Positions 34,713-44,073 of a DNA stretch of 64,000 nucleotides are shown in pieces (positions within the stretch are counted from its first letter, which is position 1; the number at the start of each line of letters is the position of its first letter). A program made the position numbers and the translations under genes. Origin of the DNA: Pseudomonas veronii (lineage in GTDB: Bacteria; Pseudomonadota; Gammaproteobacteria; Pseudomonadales; Pseudomonadaceae); the NCBI RefSeq assembly GCF_001439695.1, contig NZ_JYLL01000031.1:1-64000 (forward strand), written 5' to 3'. The notes beneath the pieces are model-generated. The model searched no databases. It was not told the DNA's origin and saw only the letters and a list, made by a program, of their open reading frames with translations.

Positions 34713-35564
34713 ATGAAATTCGCGAGCTTTATCGTTCAAGGCCGTACCACCTACGGGGTGGTCGAGGGCGCTCAGGTGATTGACCTGGAATCGGTCAAAT
34801 CCACCTTTGGCACCGACCTCAAGCAAGCCATCGCCATCAATCGCCTGGGTGAACTGACGCCGACCATCCTGGCCGCGCTGCCACGCGTAGCGTTGGCGGA
34901 CGTGACGTTCCTGCCGGTGATCGCAAACCCGGGCAAAGTGCTGTGCATTGGCATCAACTACGCCACCCATGTGCGTGAAACCGGTCGGGAGATGCCGACC
35001 TACCCAATGATTTTCACGCGTTTCGCCGACAGCCAGGTTGCACACCTGCAACCGATCATTCGCCCAAAGGTTTCGCATAAGCTGGATTTCGAAGGCGAAC
35101 TTGCAGTGGTCATCGGCAAAACCGCGCGCCACGTCAAGGCTTCGCAGGCGCTGGAGTATGTGGCCGGTTATGCCTGCTACAACGATGGCAGCGTCCGCGA
35201 CTGGCAGAAGCACACCATCCAGTTCGTACCGGGCAAGAATTTCCCGGACACCGGCGGCTTCGGTCCCTGGCTGGTGACTTGCGATGAGATCGGCGACCCG
35301 CAGGACCTGGAATTGACCACGCGCCTGAACGGCCAAGTGATGCAACACACCCGCACCAGCGACATGATTTTCGACGTGCGCCACCTGATCGAATACTGCT
35401 CCACCTTCACCGAACTGGCGCCCGGCGATGTGATTGTCAGCGGCACCACCGGTGGCGTCGGCGCATTCCGTGAACCGCCGGTATGGATGAAGCCCGGCGA
35501 TACCGTCGAGGTCGAGATATCGGGCATCGGCATCCTGCGCAACAGCATCGCCGATGAACAATAA
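34713..35564 (+). CDS. fumarylacetoacetate hydrolase-family protein
   Basis: The 283-residue enzyme has the FAH fold, with metal-binding residues Glu127 and Glu129 (DFEGELAVVIG) and Asp158 (CYNDGSVRD), and the C-terminal GTTGGVGAFREPPVWMKPGD block. Family members hydrolyse or hydrate acylpyruvates and 2-oxo-hydroxypentenoates arising from ring cleavage; fumarylpyruvate hydrolase and 2-hydroxyhepta-diene-dioate isomerase are the nearest functional classes. GAGAGGACACTT precedes the ATG. It probably acts on the product of the extradiol dioxygenase downstream. Confidence 0.87.
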   Translation: MKFASFIVQGRTTYGVVEGAQVIDLESVKSTFGTDLKQAIAINRLGELTPTILAALPRVALADVTFLPVIANPGKVLCIGINYATHVRETGREMPTYPMIFTRFADSQVAHLQPIIRPKVSHKLDFEGELAVVIGKTARHVKASQALEYVAGYACYNDGSVRDWQKHTIQFVPGKNFPDTGGFGPWLVTCDEIGDPQDLELTTRLNGQVMQHTRTSDMIFDVRHLIEYCSTFTELAPGDVIVSGTTGGVGAFREPPVWMKPGDTVEVEISGIGILRNSIADEQ

Positions 35565-35567
35565 GCC

Positions 35568-36380
35568 ATGAAGCCATTACCTGAATCAGAACACCTGCCG
35601 GAGCAGGACGCCGACAGCAAAGGCTCAAGCCTGGAGCGCATGCTGCGGGTGCTGGATCTGTTTACCGAGGCCAGCCCGATCTGGGCGGTCGACGAGATGG
35701 GCGCTGCGCTGGGTTACACGCGGTCGACCATCTACCGCTACGTGCGCGAACTGGCCGAGGCGAACCTGTTGTTTCAGGTCGAAGCCGGCCGCTACGCGTT
35801 GGGCGCACGGATTATCACCTGGGACCGCCAACTGCGCCTGAGCGACCCGCTGGTACGCGCAGCGCAAGCCCTGGAACAAGACCTGCCGCGTTGGAGCGAG
35901 CAACAGGTGTGGCTGATCTGCCGGCTGTTCAAGAACCAGGTGGTGTGTATCCACCAGCATGGCGACTTGTTCAGCGAGGTCAGCTACTCCCGCGGCTCAC
36001 CCAGGCCGCTGTTCCTCGGCGCGACCTCGAAGGCGATCCTCGCCAACATGACGTCGCGCCAACACAGTCAGCTGTTTCTGGAAAACCCCGATGAAGTGCG
36101 CGCCAGCCATCTGGGACAGACCTGGGAACAATTCCGCCGCTCACTGCAGCAACTGCGCCGCCAGGGCTATGTCGCCAGCGCGGCTGAAATTGACCCCGGC
36201 GTCTACGGCCTGGCGGCACCGATCTTCGACAACGACAGCAAGGTGGTCGGCAGCATCAGTTGCCTGCGTCCGATTCAGGAGCGCGACAACGCCCAGGAAG
36301 CGCAACAAGGGGCACAAATGCAGGCCCTCGCACAGGCGTTGTCGCAGCGCATGGCGACGCTCACCCACCGCCCCGCGTAG
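35568..36380 (+). CDS. IclR-family transcriptional regulator
   Basis: The 270-residue regulator has an N-terminal winged helix (about 20-80: SSLERMLRVLDLF, GYTRSTIYRYVREL) and a C-terminal effector-binding domain (about 100-250: SYSRGSPRPLFLGATSKAILAN). The start lies three bases after the FAH stop, so it is translated from the same message. IclR proteins in aromatic pathways act as activators or repressors of ring-cleavage genes; the dyad at 34615-34632 is a candidate site. Confidence 0.87.
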   Translation: MKPLPESEHLPEQDADSKGSSLERMLRVLDLFTEASPIWAVDEMGAALGYTRSTIYRYVRELAEANLLFQVEAGRYALGARIITWDRQLRLSDPLVRAAQALEQDLPRWSEQQVWLICRLFKNQVVCIHQHGDLFSEVSYSRGSPRPLFLGATSKAILANMTSRQHSQLFLENPDEVRASHLGQTWEQFRRSLQQLRRQGYVASAAEIDPGVYGLAAPIFDNDSKVVGSISCLRPIQERDNAQEAQQGAQMQALAQALSQRMATLTHRPA

Positions 36381-36410
36381 CCAGACTGAAAACTTTGGAA
36401 GGGAATAACA

Positions 36411-38057
36411 ATGACAACCCTCAACAGCTTCAGCACCCAAGTCTTGATCATCGGGGCAGGCCCTACCGGACTGACCCTGGCCAACCTCCTCGGCCAGGCC
36501 AACGTGGACAGCCTGATCATCGACCGCAAACCCGGCACCGTGACCGAACCGCGTGCCGTCTCGATCGACGATGAATCCTTGCGCACCATGCAAGCCATCG
36601 GGCTGGATGACGCCGTGTTGCGCGATGTGGTGCCCGGTTATGGCGTGCATTACTTCACCCGCGCGGGCGGGCGTTGCTTCGGCAAGGTCGAGCCGACCGG
36701 CAGGTTATATGGGTTTCCCAAGCGTAACGCCTTCCGCCAGCCGCTGTTCGAAAGCACGCTGAAGACCGGCCTTGAGCGTTTTGCGAACCTGACCGCGCGC
36801 TTCAATCACGAGCTGCTCGAGTTCACCCAAGACCAGCATGGCGTGCACGCGTTGATCAAGGATGCCGATGGCCAGTTGCTCAACGTCAAGGCCAGCTACC
36901 TGATCGCCTGCGACGGCGGCCGCAGCCCGGTGCGCAAGCAACTGGGGATCGAGATGGTGGGGTCGAGCTTCTCCTCACGCTGGCTGGTGGTCGATACCGA
37001 CCAGGATGACGACCCCTTCTGGCAGACCCGCGTGTACTGCGATGCCCGCCGCCCCGTGGTGGAAGTGCCCGGCCCACACCGCACGCGGCGCTTTGAATTC
37101 CTGCTCAAGCCGGACGAAACCGATGCGCAGGTGCTCAGCCCCGAATGCCTGCACACTCTGCTTCATCCGTTCAAAGGCGATGCCCCGGTGTCCATCGTGC
37201 GCAAGACGGTGTACACCTTTCATGCCCGCATCGCCGAACGTTGGCAGGTCGGCCGCGTATTTCTCGCCGGCGATGCCGCGCATTTGACCCCGCCCTACGC
37301 GGGGCAAGGGATGAACAGCGGCGTTCGCGATGCCCACAATCTGGGCTGGAAGCTGGTCGCCGTGCTCAAGGGCCAAATGGCGGCGAACGCCCTGCTGTCC
37401 TACGAAAGCGAGCGGCGCGACCATGCCTGGGCCTTGATCAAGCTGGCCCTGAACCTTGGTGTGGTCATGGCGCCAGCCACCGTGCTGCGGGCTCGCCTGA
37501 TCAGCGCGGCATTCGCGGTCATCGGCCTGGTGCCGCCGCTGCGCGATTATTTCCTGCAAATGCGCTTCAAGCCCAAACCGCGCTTTACCAAAGGCCTGGT
37601 ATTGCCCGAAGGCAAGGCCGGGAAACTGGCCTGCGGGCAAATGTTTCCTCAGCCATTGCTGACCGATGCCCAAGGCCGCGCTCACCTGCTGGACACGACC
37701 ATCGGTGCCGGCTTCGCCCTGATCCAATATGGCGACCTGCCCCATCCACGTCTCGATGAACTGCGACACGGTCTGTGGGACCACCTGGAAGCCAAACGCA
37801 TCCTGATCCTGCCCGCACACGTTCAGACGCTACCGTCGATCCCCGGCTGCACCGTGCTGCAAGACCGCGAGAATGCGCTCAAGGACCTGCTCGGCGACAG
37901 CCAGAAGTTTCTGCTGCTGCGTCCGGATCGCTATGTCGCCGCCATCTTCGAGATGGCCACGCAAGACCCGGTCGCCGACGCATTGCAATCGCTGTTCGGC
38001 ATCACCCTGACGAACAACTGCGCGGATCAGCCGGGCATGGCGCCCGTCTACCCCTGA
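36411..38057 (+). CDS. FAD-dependent aromatic hydroxylase, MhpA-like
   Basis: The 548-residue class A flavin monooxygenase has the three family motifs: IIGAGPTGLTLANLLG near the N-terminus, CDGGRSPVRKQLGI, and GRVFLAGDAAHLTPPYAGQGMNSGVRDAHNLGWKL. Length and the C-terminal thioredoxin-like part match 3-(3-hydroxyphenyl)propionate hydroxylase (MhpA). It would add a hydroxyl ortho to an existing one to form a catechol for the adjacent dioxygenase. GGAAGGGAATAACA precedes the ATG. The exact substrate may differ from that of MhpA. Confidence 0.87.
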   Translation: MTTLNSFSTQVLIIGAGPTGLTLANLLGQANVDSLIIDRKPGTVTEPRAVSIDDESLRTMQAIGLDDAVLRDVVPGYGVHYFTRAGGRCFGKVEPTGRLYGFPKRNAFRQPLFESTLKTGLERFANLTARFNHELLEFTQDQHGVHALIKDADGQLLNVKASYLIACDGGRSPVRKQLGIEMVGSSFSSRWLVVDTDQDDDPFWQTRVYCDARRPVVEVPGPHRTRRFEFLLKPDETDAQVLSPECLHTLLHPFKGDAPVSIVRKTVYTFHARIAERWQVGRVFLAGDAAHLTPPYAGQGMNSGVRDAHNLGWKLVAVLKGQMAANALLSYESERRDHAWALIKLALNLGVVMAPATVLRARLISAAFAVIGLVPPLRDYFLQMRFKPKPRFTKGLVLPEGKAGKLACGQMFPQPLLTDAQGRAHLLDTTIGAGFALIQYGDLPHPRLDELRHGLWDHLEAKRILILPAHVQTLPSIPGCTVLQDRENALKDLLGDSQKFLLLRPDRYVAAIFEMATQDPVADALQSLFGITLTNNCADQPGMAPVYP

Positions 38058-38079
38058 ACCTTCAGCCCCAGAGGTGTTT

Positions 38080-38928
38080 ATGCAAACCTTGCAGACTTCC
38101 ACCCCCGCCCGCCTGTGTTACCTGCACCTGGCAAGCAAAGCTCCACAGCAGCAGGTCGACTTCTATCGGCGCCTGCTGGACATGGACGGCCTGGCGCAGG
38201 CTGACGGCAGCTGGCTGCTCCAGGGGCCCCAACGGGCCATGCTGATTTCACCCGCCGACCATAGCGGCCTGCTCGCGGCGGCGTATGACCTGGGCAGCCA
38301 AGCGCACTTGAGTGAACTGCGCGCGCGCCTGCTCGGCAACGGTTGTCAGGTCGAAGCGCTCGACTCGCCGCTGCTGGAAGCGGGCGCCTTTCAAATCCGT
38401 GACCCCCAGGGTCGGCAAACCCTATTTGGCGTGTCTCGCGGCGCGTCCACCATCGACCGCAAGGGCATGCCGGGGCGCCTGCAGCACGTGGTGTTCCAGA
38501 CCACGGAGCTGGAAGCGATGATCGACTTCTACGTCAACACAGTGGGGTTCACCGTCTCGGACAATGTCGTCGACGAGCAAAGCGGCCAGCTCACCACCTG
38601 CTTCCTGCGTTCGGACGATGAACACCATTCGCTGGCGTTCTTCCGCGGGTCGAAAAACGAGTGGGATCACCACTGTTACGAAACCAACGAATGGAATGAC
38701 ATCCGCGACTGGGGCGACCGCTTCGCCAAGGAGCGGATCACCTTGTTCTTCGGCCCGGGACGACATGGCCCAGGCAACAACCTGTTCTTCATGGTGGTCG
38801 ATGCCGATCGCAACCGCCTGGAATTCTCGGCCGAGCTGGAGATCACCGAAGCCTCCCGCCCGCCTGGCGTCTGGCCGCAGGAGGAATACACCCTCAACGC
38901 CTGGGGACGCGCCTGGATCCGAAGCTGA
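38080..38928 (+). CDS. type I extradiol ring-cleavage dioxygenase (VOC fold)
   Basis: The 282-residue enzyme has two vicinal-oxygen-chelate modules. The C-terminal module carries the iron ligands: His136 (LQHVVFQT), His197 or His198 (WDHHCYET) and Glu248 (NRLEFSAELE), and the GRHGPGNNLFFMV block typical of the BphC-like group. It would cleave a catechol next to, not between, the hydroxyl groups. The ATG at 38080 follows GAGGTGTTT; an ATG six bases upstream is less well placed. It lies directly after the hydroxylase that should supply its substrate. Confidence 0.87.
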   Translation: MQTLQTSTPARLCYLHLASKAPQQQVDFYRRLLDMDGLAQADGSWLLQGPQRAMLISPADHSGLLAAAYDLGSQAHLSELRARLLGNGCQVEALDSPLLEAGAFQIRDPQGRQTLFGVSRGASTIDRKGMPGRLQHVVFQTTELEAMIDFYVNTVGFTVSDNVVDEQSGQLTTCFLRSDDEHHSLAFFRGSKNEWDHHCYETNEWNDIRDWGDRFAKERITLFFGPGRHGPGNNLFFMVVDADRNRLEFSAELEITEASRPPGVWPQEEYTLNAWGRAWIRS

Positions 38929-38999
38929 ATACGCTCAACCTAAAGGGTCTGCCCTCACCACCCTCAATCGACGCGGCTACCTGCCTCTAAGGTAAGACT

Positions 39000-40478
39000 A
39001 TGACAACTCCAATACTCGCGGCCTACGCCATCAACGGCGACCAATACATCAACGGCACCTGGCGTGCGGGTCGTTCTGCACGACGCCTGGACGACCGCAA
39101 CCCCTTCAACGGCGAACCCTTGCTGGAAATGCCCCTGGCCTCGGTGGCCGACCTGGATGACGCCTACCAGGCCGCCCAGCGCGCGCAAACCGACTGGGCA
39201 GCGCTGCACCCGACCCAGCGCAGTGCGCAACTGGAAAAACTCGCCCAGGTCATCCAGAACCGCAGCGAAGAAATCATCGACTGGCTGATCCGCGAGTCCG
39301 GCAGTACCCGTATCAAAGCTGGCATGGAATGGCAGTTCACCCTCAACCTGGTTCGCGAATGCGCAACACTGCCGATGCAGGTTGAAGGCCGGATCCTGAC
39401 CAGCTACAAGCCTGGCGAACAGAGTTTCGTGTTTCGCGAGCCGCTGGGGGTCGTCGGTGTGATCAGCCCGTGGAACTTCCCGCTGTACCTGAGCATGCGC
39501 TCGGTGGTGCCGGCCCTTGCGCTGGGCAATACCGTGGTGCTCAAGCCTGCCAGCGATACGGCGGTTACCGGCGGCCTGTTGATTGCCCATCTGTTCGAAG
39601 AGGCCGGGTTCCCGGCGGGCTCGCTGAACGTGGTGGTCGGCGCGGGTGCAGAGATCGGCGATGCGTTCGTCGAACACCCGATACCGAGCCTGATCTCCTT
39701 CACCGGCTCCACCGACGTGGGACGCAACGTCGGACGCATCGCCACTGGCGGCAAGCACATCAAGCGCGTGGCCCTGGAGCTGGGCGGTAACGCACCGCTG
39801 GTGGTGCTGGAGGATGCGGACATCGAGATAGCGGCGCATGCCGCCGTGGTCGGGCGCTTCCTGCATCAGGGCCAGATCTGCATGAGCGTCAACCGGGTCA
39901 TTGTTGATCGTGCGCTGTATGCCGACTTCGCGGCGCTGGTGGTCGAGCGCGTGCGCAATCTCAAGACCGGTGACCCGGCCAAGGCCGATACGGTAATCGG
40001 GCCGGTGGTCAACCAGAGTCAGCTTGATGGCCTGCTTGGGAAGATCGACGCCGCCGAGCGTGCCGGTCTCAAGCAACTGTGTGGCGGCCAGGCGCGCGGG
40101 CTGGTGCTACCGGCCCATGTCTTCGGTGAAGTGGGCCCCGAGCAGGCCTTGGCCCGCGATGAAACGTTCGGCCCGTTGCTGCCGCTGATGATTGCGCAGA
40201 ATCAGGCCCATGCCCTGGAGTTGGCCAATGCAAGCGAGTACGGTCTGTCCAGCGCGGTGTTTACCCGTGACATGGCACGCGGCCTGAGCTTTGCCCGGGG
40301 CATCGTAGCGGGCATGACCCATATCAACGACATCACCGTCGATGACCAGCCCAATGCGCCGTTCGGCGGCGAAAAGAACTCCGGTCTTGGACGCTTCAAC
40401 GGCCACTATGCCTTGGATGAGTTTACCCGAGCCCATTGGGTCACCTGGCAAGCCGGGGGCCATCACTACCCGTTCTGA
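39000..40478 (+). CDS. NAD(P)-dependent aldehyde dehydrogenase, benzaldehyde/vanillin type
   Basis: The 492-residue enzyme has the ALDH fold with the cofactor stretch VVGVISPWNFPLYLSMRSVVPALALGN, FTGSTDVGR, the catalytic Glu260 (ALELGGNAP) and Cys294 (GQICMSVNR). The GQICMS and HINDITVDDQPNAPFGGEKNSG blocks are shared with aromatic aldehyde dehydrogenases such as vanillin and benzaldehyde dehydrogenase. AAGGTAAGACT precedes the ATG. It probably oxidises the aryl aldehyde released by the carotenoid-oxygenase-family enzyme. Confidence 0.9.
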   Translation: MTTPILAAYAINGDQYINGTWRAGRSARRLDDRNPFNGEPLLEMPLASVADLDDAYQAAQRAQTDWAALHPTQRSAQLEKLAQVIQNRSEEIIDWLIRESGSTRIKAGMEWQFTLNLVRECATLPMQVEGRILTSYKPGEQSFVFREPLGVVGVISPWNFPLYLSMRSVVPALALGNTVVLKPASDTAVTGGLLIAHLFEEAGFPAGSLNVVVGAGAEIGDAFVEHPIPSLISFTGSTDVGRNVGRIATGGKHIKRVALELGGNAPLVVLEDADIEIAAHAAVVGRFLHQGQICMSVNRVIVDRALYADFAALVVERVRNLKTGDPAKADTVIGPVVNQSQLDGLLGKIDAAERAGLKQLCGGQARGLVLPAHVFGEVGPEQALARDETFGPLLPLMIAQNQAHALELANASEYGLSSAVFTRDMARGLSFARGIVAGMTHINDITVDDQPNAPFGGEKNSGLGRFNGHYALDEFTRAHWVTWQAGGHHYPF

Positions 40479-40549
40479 TCGTCTGTCAGGAGCGGGCAAG
40501 GCTCACACCTTGCCCGCCAGCCCAAAACAAAAAAACAAAAGGCGAAACA

Positions 40550-41548
40550 ATGAATAACCTAGCCTGCGTATCCACCGATCAAGTCGTTCGCTCTGATCGG
40601 CTGATGAAATGGAAAGAGTTCATGAGCGATCACCTGGGCCGCACGCCGGAGTATATAAAGCGCCTGGAGTCCACCAACATCGACCCGTTGCACAACGGCA
40701 ACTTCCAGGGCCGCCTGGAATACGGCGACTTGGGCCAGTTGCGTTTCTGCCGCATGACCGCCAGTGCCCATCGCTATTCACGCCACCTGAGCAAGGCGCT
40801 TGATGTCGTCGACACACCGCGCATGTTGATACTGCAGGTCGCTGGTGTCAGTCATTTCGAGCAAGGCCAGCAAAACAGCACCGTCGCGCCGGACGAAATG
40901 CTCCTGGTCGACTGCGGCAAACCCTTCAGCGTCACCAGCACCCAGGGCTGCGAGCACTTTATCCTGCTATTCCAGGGCCCCGCCGGGCAACTGACGCAGA
41001 CCGGCGACATGCACTTGAATGGCCGCAACGGGCTGGGGCGCATGCTGATGCACTTGATCAGCGACGCTTATCACCAATATCCCCTGCTCAACAGCCAATC
41101 GGCCGGGCTGATCGGCGACAGCATCACCGGGTTGCTGAACAATGCGCTGAAGAACAAACAAGATGAAAAGCAACTCGACCATGACTTCCGCTTTTTCAAA
41201 CAGAATCGCCTCAAAGCGTATATCGAGCGTCACCTGGCCGACCGCGACCTCAGCATCGAGCGCATCGCCAACGCCGAGCAATGCTCAGTGCGCAGCTTGC
41301 ATCGGGCATTTCAGGACGAACTGGGGTGCAGTGTCAGCGAGTACATCTGGCAGCGTCGGCTGTCCCGTTGCGCCGAGGACCTGCGCAACCATGAACAGGC
41401 CCATCGCTCCCTCACCGAGATCGCCTATGCCTGGGGCTATGGCAGCAGCTCGCATTTCAGCCGGCACTTCAAAGCGACATTCGGCATGTCGCCCCGGTTG
41501 TTTCGTGACACCGCCAGCGACACCCGTGCCAACGCCACTGCGGCGTAA
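40550..41548 (+). CDS. AraC-family regulator, FeaR-like
   Basis: The 332-residue protein has an AraC-binding-like N-terminal domain (about 20-200) and a C-terminal double helix-turn-helix (about 220-320: LSIERIANAEQCSVRSLHRAFQDE, SLTEIAYAWGYGSSSHFSRHFKATFG). The N-terminal pattern LMKWKEFMSDHLGRT resembles FeaR-type activators of aldehyde dehydrogenase genes. That fits its place right after the aldehyde dehydrogenase. AGGCGAAACA precedes the ATG at 40550; the upstream frame extension overlaps the previous gene and is not supported. Confidence 0.85.
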   Translation: MNNLACVSTDQVVRSDRLMKWKEFMSDHLGRTPEYIKRLESTNIDPLHNGNFQGRLEYGDLGQLRFCRMTASAHRYSRHLSKALDVVDTPRMLILQVAGVSHFEQGQQNSTVAPDEMLLVDCGKPFSVTSTQGCEHFILLFQGPAGQLTQTGDMHLNGRNGLGRMLMHLISDAYHQYPLLNSQSAGLIGDSITGLLNNALKNKQDEKQLDHDFRFFKQNRLKAYIERHLADRDLSIERIANAEQCSVRSLHRAFQDELGCSVSEYIWQRRLSRCAEDLRNHEQAHRSLTEIAYAWGYGSSSHFSRHFKATFGMSPRLFRDTASDTRANATAA

Positions 41549-42001
41549 CCCCAGGCGCCGTCCGCCAGCGCCAAGGCGTTGATGGACGGCCCCTGCGATC
41601 AATGCGCCTCACCGCCCGGCAAGGGCTGGTAACGCACCGATCAACCGTCATCCTGTACGTCGCCCCAGCGAAACCGTCAAAGGCACCCGGGGACAAGAAA
41701 CCGGCCCCCCTGTTTTTCTCTCCCGCGTTGCCTTGCATGTCTTTCAGGAACTCAAGACCCGCACCGGAGAGTCTCAGTGCGCTGACTGATGCCTCGAACG
41801 GCTGCTGGGTTCTGGTGGTACTGGTTTTACCTTCACGGTAATGACCTGACCTCGACGTTTCGCAAAGGCTGGACGACCTAATGCACAACGGCCAGCCCCT
41901 AGCGCCTGGCGCGGTTGGCGCGACCCGCCATTCAACTTTCATAAAAGCTTAACGAAAGTGCTGCAAAGTTCGGGAGCCCGTTATCACAATGAGTTCCTTC
42001 G
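41549..42001 (+). promoter_or_regulatory. pstS upstream region with candidate Pho box
   Basis: No gene is supported in these 453 bases. CTTTCAT-AAAA-GCTTAAC at 41936-41953 resembles a PhoB box (two seven-base direct repeats spaced by AAAA; first half close to CTGTCAT, second half poor) and sits about 50 bases before pstS. It lies inside a short inverted repeat ACTTTC/GAAAGT. Further upstream, 41600-41830 reads on the minus strand as a Gly-rich pseudo-peptide that looks like a dispersed intergenic repeat. Confidence 0.45.
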
Positions 42002-43033
42002 ATGAAAAATTTGATGAAGTCTGCTGCACTCGCCGTTGCGGTTTCTCTTTGTGCAAGTTCCATGGCTTTTGCTGAGGAAAGCGTTCGTCTGAGCGGCTCA
42101 GGCGCTAGTTTCCCGGCACCGATCTACCTGACCTGGTTCAAGGATTTCAGCAAGAAAACCGCAGGCGTCACTGTGGATTATCAATCCAAGGGCAGCGGCG
42201 CCGGTGTGCAGGACTTCCTGAACAAAACCGTCGATTTCGCCGCCAGTGACTCGGCAATGAAAGACGAAGATATCGCCAAGGTTGCCGAAGGCGTGCAGTT
42301 GCTGCCGATGACAGCAGGTGAAATCGTGTTGGCTTTTAACCTGCCGGGCAATCCTAAAGAACTCAAATTGCCACGCGACGTTTACTCCAACATCTTCTTG
42401 GGCAAGATCACCAAGTGGAACGACCCGCAAATCGTTGCAGCCAACCCGGGCCTGAAACTGCCTGATATGCCGATCACCGTGGTCGTGCGTGCAGACTCCA
42501 GCGGTACCACTGCGGTATTCACAAAGCATCTGGCGACGATCAACCCACAGTTCCAGAAAGATTTGGGTGAAGGCAACACCGTCAACTGGCCTGCCAGCGA
42601 CAAATTCATCAAATCGCCGAAGAACGATGGTGTGACAGCGACCGTGCGCCAGACTCCGGGCGCTATCGGCTACATCGAATACGGTTTCGCCAAGCTGGCC
42701 AAGGTTGACTTTGCCCAACTGCAGAACAAGGCCGGCAAGTACGTTGTCCCTAACGCAGAAAGCGGTGCCGAGGCCCTCGCGGCTGTGAAAATGCCGGAAA
42801 GCCTGGTGGCCTGGCTGCCGGATCCGGACGGCGCCAAGTCCTACCCGATCACGTCCTACACCTGGATGATCTTCCGCAAGCACAACGAGAACCCGGCCAA
42901 GGCCAAGGCGATGCGCGAAATGGTCGAATACAGCCTGACCGAAGGGCAGAAAATCGCCGACTCGATGGGTTACATCCCGCTGCCGAAATCGGTTGTCGAT
43001 GAGGTTCGCAAAGCGTCCGCCAACATCCAGTAA
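42002..43033 (+). CDS. pstS: phosphate ABC transporter substrate-binding protein PstS
   Basis: The 343-residue periplasmic protein has a signal peptide (about 1-24, ending SSMAFA) and the PstS core: LSGSGASFPAPIYLTWF, the phosphate loop YQSKGSGAGVQDF, DFAASDSAM, and RADSSGTTAVFTKHL. It binds phosphate and delivers it to PstCA. The upstream ribosome-binding site is weak. It heads pstSCAB and is preceded by a candidate Pho box. Confidence 0.95.
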   Translation: MKNLMKSAALAVAVSLCASSMAFAEESVRLSGSGASFPAPIYLTWFKDFSKKTAGVTVDYQSKGSGAGVQDFLNKTVDFAASDSAMKDEDIAKVAEGVQLLPMTAGEIVLAFNLPGNPKELKLPRDVYSNIFLGKITKWNDPQIVAANPGLKLPDMPITVVVRADSSGTTAVFTKHLATINPQFQKDLGEGNTVNWPASDKFIKSPKNDGVTATVRQTPGAIGYIEYGFAKLAKVDFAQLQNKAGKYVVPNAESGAEALAAVKMPESLVAWLPDPDGAKSYPITSYTWMIFRKHNENPAKAKAMREMVEYSLTEGQKIADSMGYIPLPKSVVDEVRKASANIQ

Positions 43034-43107
43034 CGCACGTGAGGCCTCTCTCGGTATGCGCGCTCAGCCATACCGGGAGCGTTTCCCCCTTGTTCCGGAG
43101 TTAGCCT

Positions 43108-44073
43108 ATGAGCACACCTTTTGTCGTACCGGTTAACCAGGATTCTGCCTGCCAGCCACCCTCTGCAAAGGATTTCCTGGTTGATCGCACCTTCCGTGCG
43201 CTCGCACGAATAGGGGTGATTCTGATTCTGGCGTTGGTCTTCGCCTTGGTATTCGAGGTGGGACGCAAGGCCCTTCCAGGCATGGAAAAGCACGGTTTTG
43301 ATGTGCTTCTCGGCAGCGTCTGGGACGTTAACCAAGGCAAGTACGGCATTTTGCCGGCCATTTGGGGCACGCTCTACAGCGCCCTGATCGCGCTGCTGAT
43401 CGCAGGCTTTTTCGGCGTCAGCATGGCGATTTTCCTGACCCAGGATTTCCTGCCGGCGAAGCTGGCAGCCGTGTTTCGAACCATCGTCGAATTACTCGCG
43501 GCCATCCCCAGCGTCGTTTATGGCCTGTGGGGGATTTACGTGGTGATCCCGACGATTCGCCCGCTTACGGCGTGGCTGAACAGCGAACTGGGCTGGATAC
43601 CTTTTTTTGGCACAACCTTGAGCGGGCCGGGGCTGCTTCCTGCGGCGTTGGTACTGGCCATCATGATTCTGCCGACCATTGCGGCCGTGTCGCAGGACGC
43701 CCTCACCGGTGTCCCGATGAAAACCAAACAGGCCGCCTACGGCATGGGGACGACCCATTGGGAAGCGATTCTGAAGGTGATGGTGCCATCCGCTGCCACC
43801 GGTATTTTCGGCTCCCTGGTCCTCGGCCTGGGTCGCGCGCTGGGTGAAACCATGGCGCTGGCCATGCTGGTGGGCAACGCGAACAACATCTCGCTTTCTC
43901 TGTTTGCCCCGGCCAATACGCTAGCGGCCTTGTTGGCGCTGAACTTCCCCGAAGCCGGGCCGAACGAAATCGAAGTATTGATGTACGCCGCACTGGTACT
44001 GATGTTTATCACGCTCCTGGTGAACGTCATCGGTTCCATGATCATGGTCTATGCCCAACGTGGTACTAAATGA
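43108..44073 (+). CDS. pstC: phosphate ABC transporter permease PstC
   Basis: A 321-residue permease with six predicted membrane helices after a cytoplasmic N-terminus. The EAA-type loop that contacts the ATPase is at QAAYGMGTTHWEAILKVMVPSAATGIFGSLVLGLGRALGET, and SVVYGLWGIYVVIP is a typical PstC segment. GGAG precedes the ATG. It pairs with PstA to form the phosphate channel. Confidence 0.95.
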   Translation: MSTPFVVPVNQDSACQPPSAKDFLVDRTFRALARIGVILILALVFALVFEVGRKALPGMEKHGFDVLLGSVWDVNQGKYGILPAIWGTLYSALIALLIAGFFGVSMAIFLTQDFLPAKLAAVFRTIVELLAAIPSVVYGLWGIYVVIPTIRPLTAWLNSELGWIPFFGTTLSGPGLLPAALVLAIMILPTIAAVSQDALTGVPMKTKQAAYGMGTTHWEAILKVMVPSAATGIFGSLVLGLGRALGETMALAMLVGNANNISLSLFAPANTLAALLALNFPEAGPNEIEVLMYAALVLMFITLLVNVIGSMIMVYAQRGTK

